DNA of 44,596 bases from a bacterium (GTDB taxonomy: Bacteria > Desulfobacterota > JAPLJL01), in NCBI GenBank assembly GCA_028713675.1, contig JAQTNV010000029.1:1-44596 (forward strand), read 5' to 3'. The position numbers were made by a program, and so were the translations under genes. Shown in pieces: positions 1 to 6,746 of this stretch (position 1 is its first letter; each line of letters opens with the position of its first letter). The notes under the pieces are model-generated. The model was not told the origin of the DNA and did no database searches. It was given only the letters and a program-made list of their open reading frames with translations.

Positions 1-1
1 C

Positions 2-301
2 GCCGGGATGGACTGGGACGGCCGGATCACGCCGGACCAGTTCTGGCAGAGCCGGGTCCTGGGAAACATCCATCAGAAAAAATTCACGGAGATCTGGGAT
101 AACCCGAAGAACCCCACCCTCAAGCGCTTGCGGGAATATCCGCGGCGGATCAAGGGAAGGTGCGGGGAATGCAGGTTCCTGGGAATCTGCAACGGCAATT
201 TCCGGGCCCGGGCCGAAGTGATCCTGCGCGATCCCTGGGCTTCCGACCCCGCGTGTTACCTGAGTGACGAGGAAATCGGCATAAAAGGGCAAAGGGCATA
301 G
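2..301 (+). CDS. ahbC: C-terminal part of AhbC-like radical SAM/SPASM protein (12,18-didecarboxysiroheme deacetylase), 5' truncated by window edge
   Basis: Open from the first bases of the window, so the gene begins upstream. The visible part is a SPASM-type auxiliary Fe-S domain: a 'DQFW' stretch, then 'LGNIHQKKFTEIWDN', then CGECRFLGIC (CxxCx5C) and a final Cys in 'DPACYL'. This layout is typical of AhbC/NirJ-type radical SAM enzymes acting on siroheme derivatives. The family link comes mainly from context: hemB, an AhbD-like protein and an AhbA/B-like protein follow, which together make the siroheme-dependent heme pathway. The radical SAM CxxxCxxC core lies outside the window, so AhbC versus another SPASM protein cannot be decided here. 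The last codons (GQRA and stop) are made from a 7-bp tandem repeat that continues past the stop. Confidence 0.7.
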   Translation, partial: AGMDWDGRITPDQFWQSRVLGNIHQKKFTEIWDNPKNPTLKRLREYPRRIKGRCGECRFLGICNGNFRARAEVILRDPWASDPACYLSDEEIGIKGQRA

Positions 302-397
302 TGCATAGGGCAGGGGGCAAAATAAGTCAAAATGCCAAACGAAAATACCGATCAAAACGATCTTAACCCTATGCTCTTTGCTCTATGCCCTATGCGA
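287..397. repeat. Inverted pair of 7-bp tandem arrays (GGGCAWA type)
   Basis: The left arm (287-321) is five heptamers: GGGCAAA, GGGCATA, GTGCATA, GGGCAGG, GGGCAAA. The right arm (370-397) is the reverse complement type: TATGCTC, TTTGCTC, TATGCCC, TATGCGA. A spacer of about 48 bp separates them, so the region could form a long imperfect hairpin. The left arm contains the stop codon of the preceding gene. Confidence 0.75.
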
Positions 398-423
398 TAG
401 TCATTGATCAGTAACCGGTTTCT

Positions 424-447
424 GGTAGCCGCAGGCTTCAGCCTGAG
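424..447. repeat. Short palindromic repeat (GGTAGCCGCAGGCTTCAGCC type)
   Basis: A small inverted repeat (GCAGGCT / AGCCTGA) preceded by GGTAGCC. A reverse-complement relative lies at 13382-13406 (CGCAGCCTAAAGGCTGCGGC followed by TACC). This one sits directly upstream of the hemB ribosome binding site. Confidence 0.5.
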
Positions 448-458
448 ATGGAGGCATA

Positions 459-1430
459 ATGATATTTCCGGAATATAGGGCGAGAAGATTGAGAAAGACC
501 CCGGCGCTGAGGTCCCTGGTGCAGGAAACGCGGCTCTCAATCAGGGATTTCATTTATCCTCTTTTTATTTTCCCGGGGAAAGGGAAGCAGGAGATCCCCT
601 CCATGCCGGGGGTGTATCGCCTGGGGGTTGAGGATTTGGCCGGGGAGATCAAGGAGATCGAAAAGCTGGGAATCCCGGCGGTGATGCTTTTCGGCCTGCC
701 CAAGTTCAAGGACGCGGTCGGATCGGAAGCTTACAAGGAAAAGGGCGTGATCCAGCAGGCGGTGCGGTCGATCAAGGCCCAGAAGAGCAGCCTGGCGGTA
801 ATCTGCGATCTTTGCCTTTGCGAATATACCGATCACGGCCATTGCGGCAAACTCGAAAACGGTGAGCTGGATAACGACGCCACCCTCGAAATCCTGGCCG
901 AGGTGGTGGTGTCGCAGGCCCGGGCCGGGGCCGACCTGGTGGCTCCCTCCGGCATGATCGACGGCCAGGTGCAGGCCATCCGGGAAGCTTTGGATGAACA
1001 CGGGTTTGAAGGAATTCCGATCATGGCCTATTCGGCCAAGTACGCTTCGGCTTTCTATGGGCCTTTCCGCGACGCGGCCCAGTCCGCGCCCCAGTTCGGC
1101 GACCGGAAGTCCTACCAGATGAATCCGCCCAATGTCCGGGAAGCCCTGCGGGAGATCCAGCTTGATATCGACGAAGGCGCGGATATCGTCATGGTGAAAC
1201 CGGCGCTGGCTTATCTGGATGTGATCGCCCGGGCCCGGATGGAATGCAACCATCCGATCGCGGCCTACAACGTGAGCGGTGAATACTCGATGATCGAGGC
1301 GGCCGCCCGGGCGGGCTTTCTCGAGAGGGAAAGGACGATCATGGAGGTGTTGACGGCCATCAAGCGGGCCGGGGCCGATATGATTATTTCCTATTACGCC
1401 AAGGAAATGGCCAAGGTTCTGGAAAAATGA
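459..1430 (+). CDS. hemB: Delta-aminolevulinic acid dehydratase (porphobilinogen synthase)
   Basis: Condenses two 5-aminolevulinate molecules to porphobilinogen, the first shared step of tetrapyrrole synthesis, in the cytoplasm. The 323 residues match the usual family length. The catalytic Zn site is visible as CLCEYTDHGHCG (Cys119, Cys121, Cys129), so this is a zinc-type enzyme. The two active-site lysines are Lys194 (MAYSAKYAS) and Lys247 (VMVKPALAY, the Schiff-base lysine), close to E. coli numbering. The ATG at 459 is chosen because GGAGG lies at 450-454. The gene sits between AhbC-like and AhbD-like genes, so its porphobilinogen probably supplies siroheme and then heme (and cobalamin precursors) in this organism. 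Confidence 0.97.
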   Translation: MIFPEYRARRLRKTPALRSLVQETRLSIRDFIYPLFIFPGKGKQEIPSMPGVYRLGVEDLAGEIKEIEKLGIPAVMLFGLPKFKDAVGSEAYKEKGVIQQAVRSIKAQKSSLAVICDLCLCEYTDHGHCGKLENGELDNDATLEILAEVVVSQARAGADLVAPSGMIDGQVQAIREALDEHGFEGIPIMAYSAKYASAFYGPFRDAAQSAPQFGDRKSYQMNPPNVREALREIQLDIDEGADIVMVKPALAYLDVIARARMECNHPIAAYNVSGEYSMIEAAARAGFLERERTIMEVLTAIKRAGADMIISYYAKEMAKVLEK

Positions 1431-1434
1431 AAAA

Positions 1435-1523
1435 GTAGGGGCGGGGTTCACCGGTCCTGAGCGAAGCCGAAGGATCCCCGCCTGAAGAACTTTTATCAGG
1501 GAGGGCACCAGGCCCTCCCCTAC
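1435..1523. repeat. REP-like double-hairpin element GTAGGGG...CCCCTAC, with an internal 24-bp insertion
   Basis: Terminal inverted repeats are GTAGGGG (1435) and CCCCTAC (1517-1523). Inside are two hairpins, GGCGGGG/CCCCGCC and GGGAGGGC/GCCCTCCC. Compared with the copies at 6623-6687 and 14541-14596, the first hairpin loop carries about 24 extra bases at 1451-1474, containing CCTGAGCGAAGCCGAAGGA. It follows the hemB stop directly. Confidence 0.8.
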
Positions 1524-1615
1524 ATTTTATCCTTGAACCGATTTGCATTTAATTTTCATCTGGTTCCGTTAGGAGTATTTGGGAACTAAACTTTATTCTG
1601 AAATTATAGGAATTC

Positions 1616-2689
1616 ATGAATACCGTCCCTCCCTTAAGAATCGTGGCCTGGGAGCTTACCCGCCGGTGCGAGCTGAACTGCCGGCATTGCCGGGCCGGCG
1701 CCAGTACCGAACACGATCCCCTGGAACTGAATACCGCGGAGGCCCTGCGGGTAATCAAGTCTCTGGCCAGTTTCTCAAAGCCGCTTATGATCCTATCCGG
1801 GGGTGACCCGATCCTGAGGGAGGATCTTTTTGACCTGATCCAGGCTGCCCGCGATGCCGGTCTGAAAGTGGTCATGGCCCCCACCGGCGCGAATTTAAAT
1901 CCGGAGATTGCTCAGAAGATCAAGAAGGCCGGAGTGGAACGGTTGAGCATCAGCCTGGATGGGGCTTCGGAAAAAAGCCACGATTCCTTCCGGGGCAGGC
2001 CGGGGGTATTCAATCTGATCATGAAGGGCGTGGGTTTTCTCCGGGAAGCCGGACTTTCATTCCAGGTCAATACCACGGTTACCAAGGCCAATATCGCCGA
2101 GGTTCCCGAAATATATGAGCTGGCCCGGAAGATCGGGGCCCAGGCCTTTCATATTTTTCTGCTGGTGCCGGTGGGGAGAGGCGAAAATCTCCGGGACTGG
2201 GAAATCTCCCCGCAGGAGTATGAAAAAACCCTGCTCTGGATCGCGGGAAAAGAAAAAGAAGGGGCCCTGGAGCTGAAGGCCACCTGCGCGCCCCATTATT
2301 ACCGGATTCTCCAGCAGAAGGGGATTCCGCCCCGGAATCCGGGAGGGCAGGGGTGCCTGGGGGGAAAAAGCTACGCTTTTATCTCGGCCCGGGGCCAGGT
2401 CCAGATCTGCGGGTACCTTCCCTTGCCGGCGGGTGACCTTCGGAAGAATGATTTTGATTTCCCCTCCATCTGGGCCGGTTCCGAGCTCTTCCGGGCCGTG
2501 CGGGAGGTGGATGCCTACCAGGGAAAATGCGGGATCTGCGAGTACAATAAGATCTGCGGCGGATGCCGGGCCCGCGCTTTTGCCTTTGGCGGGAATCATC
2601 TGGGAGAAGAGCCGTTTTGTCTTTATCAACCCAAAAAAGGCAAAGGGCATAGCGCAAAGAGCATAGAGCAAGAAAAGACAAAAGATTAA
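1616..2689 (+). CDS. ahbD: AhbD-like radical SAM/SPASM heme synthase
   Basis: Probably AhbD, which oxidatively decarboxylates the two propionates of Fe-coproporphyrin III to give heme b in the siroheme-dependent pathway. The radical SAM cluster motif is near the N terminus (CELNCRHC: Cys18, Cys22, Cys25), followed by the 'LSGGDPILRED' glycine-rich motif. A C-terminal SPASM region carries many cysteines (CGICEYNKICGGC, a later CLY) for auxiliary 4Fe-4S clusters. 357 residues is normal. A weak AGGA lies just before the ATG. A PqqE/NirJ-type role is possible from domains alone; the neighbours hemB and AhbA/B favour AhbD. The last ~17 residues (from KKGKGHSAKS on) are encoded partly by a 7-bp tandem array and probably are not functional protein. 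Confidence 0.82.
   Translation: MNTVPPLRIVAWELTRRCELNCRHCRAGASTEHDPLELNTAEALRVIKSLASFSKPLMILSGGDPILREDLFDLIQAARDAGLKVVMAPTGANLNPEIAQKIKKAGVERLSISLDGASEKSHDSFRGRPGVFNLIMKGVGFLREAGLSFQVNTTVTKANIAEVPEIYELARKIGAQAFHIFLLVPVGRGENLRDWEISPQEYEKTLLWIAGKEKEGALELKATCAPHYYRILQQKGIPPRNPGGQGCLGGKSYAFISARGQVQICGYLPLPAGDLRKNDFDFPSIWAGSELFRAVREVDAYQGKCGICEYNKICGGCRARAFAFGGNHLGEEPFCLYQPKKGKGHSAKSIEQEKTKD
2638..2672 (+). repeat. 7-bp tandem array (GAGCATA type) inside the 3' end of ahbD
   Basis: Five consecutive heptamers: AGGCAAA, GGGCATA, GCGCAAA, GAGCATA, GAGCAAG. They lie within the reading frame of the preceding gene, whose stop comes 15 bp later. Same family as 287-321 and 8285-8319. Confidence 0.75.
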
Positions 2690-2703
2690 TAAAGAAAAAA
2701 TGG

Positions 2704-2748
2704 CAAAAGGTGAAAAGAGGCTCAAAGGTGAAAGCTCAAAGGTGAAAG
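2704..2748 (+). repeat. 14-bp tandem repeat CTCAAAGGTGAAAG
   Basis: CTCAAAGGTGAAAG occurs at 2721-2734 and again exactly at 2735-2748, with a degenerate copy (CAAAAGGTGAAAAGAGG) just upstream. The 14-bp unit is twice the 7-bp period of the other arrays. Confidence 0.75.
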
Positions 2749-2767
2749 GAATTATTTTATCTTTTAA

Positions 2768-2822
2768 CTCGAAACCCGAAACTCGAAACTCGAAACTCGA
2801 AACTCGAAACTAGAAACCAGAT
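2768..2822 (+). repeat. 7-bp tandem array (CTCGAAA type) abutting the ahbA/B-like start codon
   Basis: Heptamers run CTCGAAA, CCCGAAA, four more CTCGAAA, CTAGAAA, then CCAGATA, whose last A is the A of the ATG at 2823. There is no Shine-Dalgarno sequence between array and start. Confidence 0.85.
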
Positions 2823-3266
2823 ATGGACAAGATCGACGCCCGAATACTTAACCTGGTCCAATCCGGATTCCCGCTGGTGAGTGAACCCTACCGCGAATTG
2901 GCGGGACAGGCGGGGATCCCGGAACGGGAACTGGTCCGCCGGATCAAAAACCTGAAAAAAAAGAGAATTGTCCGGCGAATCGGAGGGGTCTTGAATTCGG
3001 AAAGACTCGGCTACCCCGGGGTCCTGGTCGCGGCCCGGGTTCCGGTTCCGGGCCTGGAACGTCTGGCCCGCATGGTCCAAAAGCATCCGGGGGTAACCCA
3101 TTGCTATGAAAGAAGCGGTGAATTCAATTTCTGGTTTACCCTGCAGGCCAAAAGCCGGCGAAATCTGGAGACGGCACTCCAGGGGCTGGAAAAAGACAGC
3201 GGGATAAAATTTGTCTGTTTACCTTCCCGGAAAAGGTTTAAAATCGATTTCCAGGTTAAATTTTGA
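2823..3266 (+). CDS. Siroheme decarboxylase subunit (AhbA/AhbB family, Lrp/AsnC-like)
   Basis: A 147-residue AsnC/Lrp-like protein with an N-terminal helix-turn-helix (DARILNLVQSGFPLVSEPYR...) and a C-terminal RAM-like domain. The 'PGVTHCYERSGEFNFWFTL' stretch is characteristic of siroheme decarboxylase subunits rather than of DNA-binding Lrp. AhbA and AhbB form a complex that removes the C12 and C18 acetate carboxyls of siroheme to give didecarboxysiroheme, the substrate of AhbC. Only one of the two paralogues is in this window; the partner may lie upstream. I cannot tell AhbA from AhbB. The ATG at 2823 is the first residue of the conserved domain, but it has no Shine-Dalgarno and directly follows a heptamer array. 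Confidence 0.82.
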   Translation: MDKIDARILNLVQSGFPLVSEPYRELAGQAGIPERELVRRIKNLKKKRIVRRIGGVLNSERLGYPGVLVAARVPVPGLERLARMVQKHPGVTHCYERSGEFNFWFTLQAKSRRNLETALQGLEKDSGIKFVCLPSRKRFKIDFQVKF

Positions 3267-3279
3267 CGGGGGTGCCGAT

Positions 3280-3486
3280 TTGGTATATAAAGTGGTGGAA
3301 GTAACACCGGTAACAGACGAAGCATTGGAGAAAACCCTCAATCGATGGACCGGGGAGGGTTACCATTTTGTGGGGATTCAGTTCGCCATGCGGGAATCCT
3401 CTCCGCGCCCGAGCATGGCTTTTGTGATGTTCGCCAAATCCGAAGGAAAACCCCGCTCCCGGGGGAAAAATGACCGAACCGATTGA
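3280..3486 (+). CDS. Small conserved protein of unknown function (DUF4177-like)
   Basis: About 68 residues if translation begins at TTG 3280 (preceded by GGGGGT) or 67 from GTG 3283. An ATG further upstream in this frame would overlap ahbA/B heavily and is unlikely. The sequence YKVVEVTP...LNRWTGEGYHFVGIQF has the YKVV...LN.W..EGY pattern of DUF4177-type small proteins. It overlaps the next gene by 17 bp, so the two are translationally linked. No function is assigned. Confidence 0.6.
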   Translation: MVYKVVEVTPVTDEALEKTLNRWTGEGYHFVGIQFAMRESSPRPSMAFVMFAKSEGKPRSRGKNDRTD

Positions 3487-3949
3487 GCCCAAAACGACAG
3501 GGGAGACGGATGAGCAGAACCCGGAAAAACCGGAGCTGTTCAACCGTTACCTGGCCAAATTCATCGATTTACTCCTGGTCCTGGCGCTGGCCAAGCTGGA
3601 CCGGATTTTCGGCTTCGTTGCCCCGCTGATGGGGATGACCTACATCCTGATCAGCGATGGTTTTTTCGAGGGGAAAAGCCTGGGGAAAAAATTCGTCGGG
3701 CTCCAGGTGGTGATTGAAAGGGAGACGTTGCTCCCCTGCAATTTCAAACATTCCACCCTCCGTAATCTTCCCATCGGGGTGGTGGTTTTATTTTTAGTCA
3801 TACCTTTCTGGGGGTGGGTCTTGTTTTTCACCCTGGGCCTGGCGATTCTGGGCGTGGAAGCATACCAAATTTATCAGGATCCAAGCGGGTTGAGACTGGG
3901 TGATCTGATCGCGGAAACCAGGGTTTTGGAAACAAAAAACCCGGGTTGA
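3470..3949 (+). CDS. RDD family membrane protein
   Basis: 159 residues. A short hydrophilic N terminus rich in Glu and Pro is followed by FNRYLAKFIDLLLVLAL, which holds the Arg and Asp residues that name the RDD family. A second hydrophobic segment (GMTYILISDGFFEGKSLGKKFVG) carries the typical DG.F.G.SLGK signature, and a third membrane span follows at about residues 100-125. RDD proteins sit in the inner membrane and their roles are mostly unknown. The stop overlaps the TTG start of the next gene. Confidence 0.85.
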   Translation: MTEPIEPKTTGETDEQNPEKPELFNRYLAKFIDLLLVLALAKLDRIFGFVAPLMGMTYILISDGFFEGKSLGKKFVGLQVVIERETLLPCNFKHSTLRNLPIGVVVLFLVIPFWGWVLFFTLGLAILGVEAYQIYQDPSGLRLGDLIAETRVLETKNPG

Positions 3950-4806
3950 ACTTGGATCAGCTGCTGCCAATCATTCTCCTCGTAAGTTTCGGATTATTTT
4001 TCTTTCTTTCCTGGTCCGGGGTTGAGCTTTTTTCCCGGGGATTCAAAAAATACGAAGAGCGGTATCTGGCCCGCACCGCCGGGGTCCTGGATGAGATGTT
4101 TCTTCCCTTTAATCCCGAACAGATTTTTTACCTGAACATCATTTCCGTCGTGGTCCTGGCCCTGGTCTTTTTTCTGCTGACCCGGAGCCTGTTCCTGGGA
4201 CTGCTTTTCGGGGTGCTCGGGTATTTTCTGCCCCGGTTGATTTTTTTCTGGGCCAAGCGAAAGAGAAGGGCCCGGCTGGAAGAACAGCTGGTGGACGCGA
4301 TCGACGCGGTGGCCAATTCCCTGAAAGCGGGGTTCAGCCTGGTCCAGGCCCTGGAACTCCTTTCCCGGGAAGGTTCCCCTCCGCTTTCCCAGGAGATTGC
4401 CCTGGTGGTCCGGGAAGCGGCCCTCGGGGTTAACTTCGAGGACGCGTTAAAAAACCTGGGGGAAAGGACGAAGAGCGAGGACTTCGACCTGGTGATAACC
4501 GCCGTCCTGATCGCCCGGGGGGTGGGAGGAAACCTGTCCGAGACTTTTACCCGTCTGGCGGCCACCATCCGGCAGCGGAATATCATCCGGGGGAAGATCA
4601 GGTCCCTGACCGCCCAGGGAAAAATGCAGGGGATCGTTATCGGGTCGTTACCGGTGGTTTTGGGCCTGGCCCTGTACCTGATCGAGCCGAACATGGTCCT
4701 GGTCCTTTTCCGGGAGCCCCTGGGCTGGGCCATCCTGACGGCGGTGCTTTTCTGCGAGGGAATCGGGGCGTTTTTCATCTGGAGGATAATCACCATTGAT
4801 GTCTAA
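3946..4806 (+). CDS. tadB: TadB-like type II secretion system F-domain protein
   Basis: 286 residues with an N-terminal membrane span, a cytoplasmic segment, a paired hydrophobic region at about 60-105, a T2SSF domain (LVDAIDAVANSLKAGFSLVQALE...) and two C-terminal spans. TadB is an inner-membrane platform protein of Tad/Flp pilus machines and works with TadC and the ATPase TadA (CpaF). The TTG start overlaps the stop of the RDD gene, and the next gene overlaps its end, showing one transcript. No TadA, pilin or secretin is present in the window, so this pair either serves a system encoded elsewhere or is a remnant. Confidence 0.88.
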   Translation: MNLDQLLPIILLVSFGLFFFLSWSGVELFSRGFKKYEERYLARTAGVLDEMFLPFNPEQIFYLNIISVVVLALVFFLLTRSLFLGLLFGVLGYFLPRLIFFWAKRKRRARLEEQLVDAIDAVANSLKAGFSLVQALELLSREGSPPLSQEIALVVREAALGVNFEDALKNLGERTKSEDFDLVITAVLIARGVGGNLSETFTRLAATIRQRNIIRGKIRSLTAQGKMQGIVIGSLPVVLGLALYLIEPNMVLVLFREPLGWAILTAVLFCEGIGAFFIWRIITIDV

Positions 4807-5692
4807 CTGGCTTTATCTTCCCGGGATCTCGCTGCTGCTTTTCGGGGCGCTTTTCTTCCTGGCGCGGGGGCTCTGGCCTTCCCCGGTGGAAGGGCCGAAA
4901 CTCCCCGGGGCGCTGATCTCGGAACGGGAGCGCCTGCTCGGAGCCTCGCCGGCCTATCGGGTTTTTATCCGTCTGGCCGGCTACCTTTCCGGCTGGATCC
5001 CGGAATCCCGCTGGCAGAATTATTTTGCCGGGGTCCGGAAAAGATTGATTTCCGCCGGTTCGCCCCTGGCCCTGGCCCCTCCCGAATTTCTGGCCCTGAA
5101 GATTATGGGCGCTTTCACGGCCTTGGCCCTGGGGCTTCTGCTGGGTTTCCTGTGGTCGATGGGAATCTGGATCCCGGCGGCCGGCATTTTCGGGTTCATG
5201 TATCCCGACATCTGGCTCAGGGACAAACGCCTGAAGCGACAGCGCCGGATCCTGAAGGAAATGCCGTATCAGCTTGATCTGCTGACTTTATCCGTCGAAG
5301 CCGGGCTGGATTTCTCCAGCGGCCTGGAACGGATAATCGCCAAGGCGAGTCCGGGGCCGCTCCGGGATGAATTTTTTCTGACCCTGCAGGAAATGAAAAT
5401 TGGGAGAAGCCGGCTGGATTCACTCAAGGGCCTGGCGGGCAGGATGAACATCCCGGATATCAGTACCCTGATTTCCTCGCTGATCCAGGCGGAGGAAATG
5501 GGTTCCGGTCTGGGGCCCACCCTGCGGGTCCAGTCCGATCAGTTTCGAAACAAACGTTTTCAGCGGGCCGAGAAACTGGCGATGGAAGCCCCGGTAAAGA
5601 TGATATTTCCCCTGCTTTTTATCTTTATCTGCGTGTTTATCATGCTTTTCGGATCGGTCATCCTGAGCGCGTTCAAGGGAGGGATATTTTGA
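4799..5692 (+). CDS. tadC: TadC-like type II secretion system F-domain protein
   Basis: About 297 residues, second platform protein of the Tad type. Membrane spans lie at the N terminus, near residues 100-135 and at the C terminus, with a T2SSF domain (MPYQLDLLTLSVEAGLDFSSGLERI...). The start is ATG 4799 or TTG 4796; GGAGG at 4781-4785 is 13 or 10 bases away, so both are possible. It overlaps tadB at the 5' end and the PEGA gene at the 3' end. Confidence 0.88.
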   Translation: MSNWLYLPGISLLLFGALFFLARGLWPSPVEGPKLPGALISERERLLGASPAYRVFIRLAGYLSGWIPESRWQNYFAGVRKRLISAGSPLALAPPEFLALKIMGAFTALALGLLLGFLWSMGIWIPAAGIFGFMYPDIWLRDKRLKRQRRILKEMPYQLDLLTLSVEAGLDFSSGLERIIAKASPGPLRDEFFLTLQEMKIGRSRLDSLKGLAGRMNIPDISTLISSLIQAEEMGSGLGPTLRVQSDQFRNKRFQRAEKLAMEAPVKMIFPLLFIFICVFIMLFGSVILSAFKGGIF

Positions 5693-6504
5693 ACCCCGGC
5701 GGGCTTGTTCGACTGGGGGCCGCGGCTGCTTATCTCTGGGGGGCGGTTATGCCGGTGGAATCGTGGGGCGAGCCTGCCCCGGAAACCCGTTCCTGGTCGG
5801 ATAAATTGCAGGCCGGCTCCCTGGCTTACGAGAACCTGGAATTCGCTGAAGCCTCCCGGATTTTGAAAGAGGTGATTTCCGTCCTGGAAGAGGGGCGGGA
5901 GGGCAGGGATACCATTAAAATCCTGGCCCGGGCCGATCTTTATCTCGGCATGGTTTACCTGGCCGAAGGCTTGGAATCGCTGGCGGAGAAACAGTTTGAC
6001 TCCGCTTCTCTTTTGGATCCGGGCCTGGTTTTGGACCCCCAGCTTTTTCCCCCGGAAATCATCGCGGGTTTCAGCCGGGCCAAGTCCCGGATTGAGTCTC
6101 GCGGCCGGATCAGCCTGAAAGTGGAAACCCGGCCCGCGGGAGCCGAGATATTTTTTGACGGACGTCCGGTGGGGAAAGGTCCGCTTTCTTTATCGGTAAT
6201 TCCCGGGACCCACTATCTCTCGGCGGAAAACGCCGAAGGGCCCTTCCCGGGTCGGAAGCTGGAGTTAAAAGCCCGGGAGGAAGCGCGGGTGCTTCTGGAA
6301 CTGGGGAAGGTCCCGGCAGTAAGCGTCGCCCCCGCGATCGGGAGCGGCGCTAAATCGCCTCGCAGCCCCTGGTGGAAGAAAAAAGCGGTAATCATCGGAG
6401 GGTCAGCCCTGGTGTTGGGAACGGTGACCGCGGTCGTCCTGATTTGCGTGCTGAAAGGGAAGGGCGGCTCGGGAGAGACCGGAGCGGTTTTCGTAAGATG
6501 GTGA
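5689..6504 (+). CDS. Secreted or membrane-anchored PEGA-domain protein
   Basis: 271 residues. It starts with TTG at 5689, supported by GGGAGGG just upstream and by overlap with the tadC stop. A signal-like segment lies at about 5-28. A TPR-like helical region (YENLEFAEASRILKEVI..., ADLYLGMVYLAEGLESLAEKQF) lies at about 40-110. A PEGA domain (KVETRPAGAEIFFDGRPVGK...) lies at about 137-205, and a C-terminal hydrophobic span (VIIGGSALVLGTVTAVVLI) at about 230-250. PEGA domains are found in surface and cell-wall proteins. Linkage to tadBC suggests a part in assembly or anchoring of the same envelope machine; this is inference. Confidence 0.8.
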   Translation: MNPGGLVRLGAAAAYLWGAVMPVESWGEPAPETRSWSDKLQAGSLAYENLEFAEASRILKEVISVLEEGREGRDTIKILARADLYLGMVYLAEGLESLAEKQFDSASLLDPGLVLDPQLFPPEIIAGFSRAKSRIESRGRISLKVETRPAGAEIFFDGRPVGKGPLSLSVIPGTHYLSAENAEGPFPGRKLELKAREEARVLLELGKVPAVSVAPAIGSGAKSPRSPWWKKKAVIIGGSALVLGTVTAVVLICVLKGKGGSGETGAVFVRW

Positions 6505-6514
6505 TCAGAAAACA

Positions 6515-6549
6515 GTTTCGAGTTTCTGGTTCCGAGTTTCGAGTTAAAA
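6515..6549 (-). repeat. 7-bp tandem array (GTTTCGA type)
   Basis: Heptamers GTTTCGA, GTTTCTG, GTTCCGA, GTTTCGA, GTTAAAA, the reverse orientation of the CTCGAAA family. It lies 10 bp after the PEGA gene stop. Confidence 0.75.
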
Positions 6550-6622
6550 GGCAGAAACAAAGGGTTCAAGGGGCCTGGGGTTCAAGTGGAAAAAATAAGT
6601 TTGGAGTTTCTGCTTTCTAGCT

Positions 6623-6731
6623 GTAGGGGCGGGGTTTATCCCCGCCCGAGAATCTTTCGCCCGGGAGGGCACAAGGCCCTCCCCTACGAAGAACGACTTA
6701 TTCGGTTGTAGGGGCGGGGTTTATCCCCGCC
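6623..6731. repeat. REP-like element GTAGGGG...CCCCTAC plus a half copy
   Basis: The full element is 6623-6687, with hairpins GGCGGGG/CCCCGCC and GGGAGGGC/GCCCTCCC. A half copy with only the first hairpin is at 6708-6731 and ends just before the AAGG ribosome binding site of the next gene. Confidence 0.8.
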
Positions 6732-6746
6732 TAAAAAAAAGGAAAT

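Noticed and set aside
537-1508. Minus-strand 323-codon frame opposite hemB
   Set aside because: hemB on the plus strand has all catalytic residues; the opposite frame has no recognisable motif.
2768-2822. CRISPR array
   Set aside because: The units are 7 bp and directly adjacent without spacers; no cas genes are in the window.
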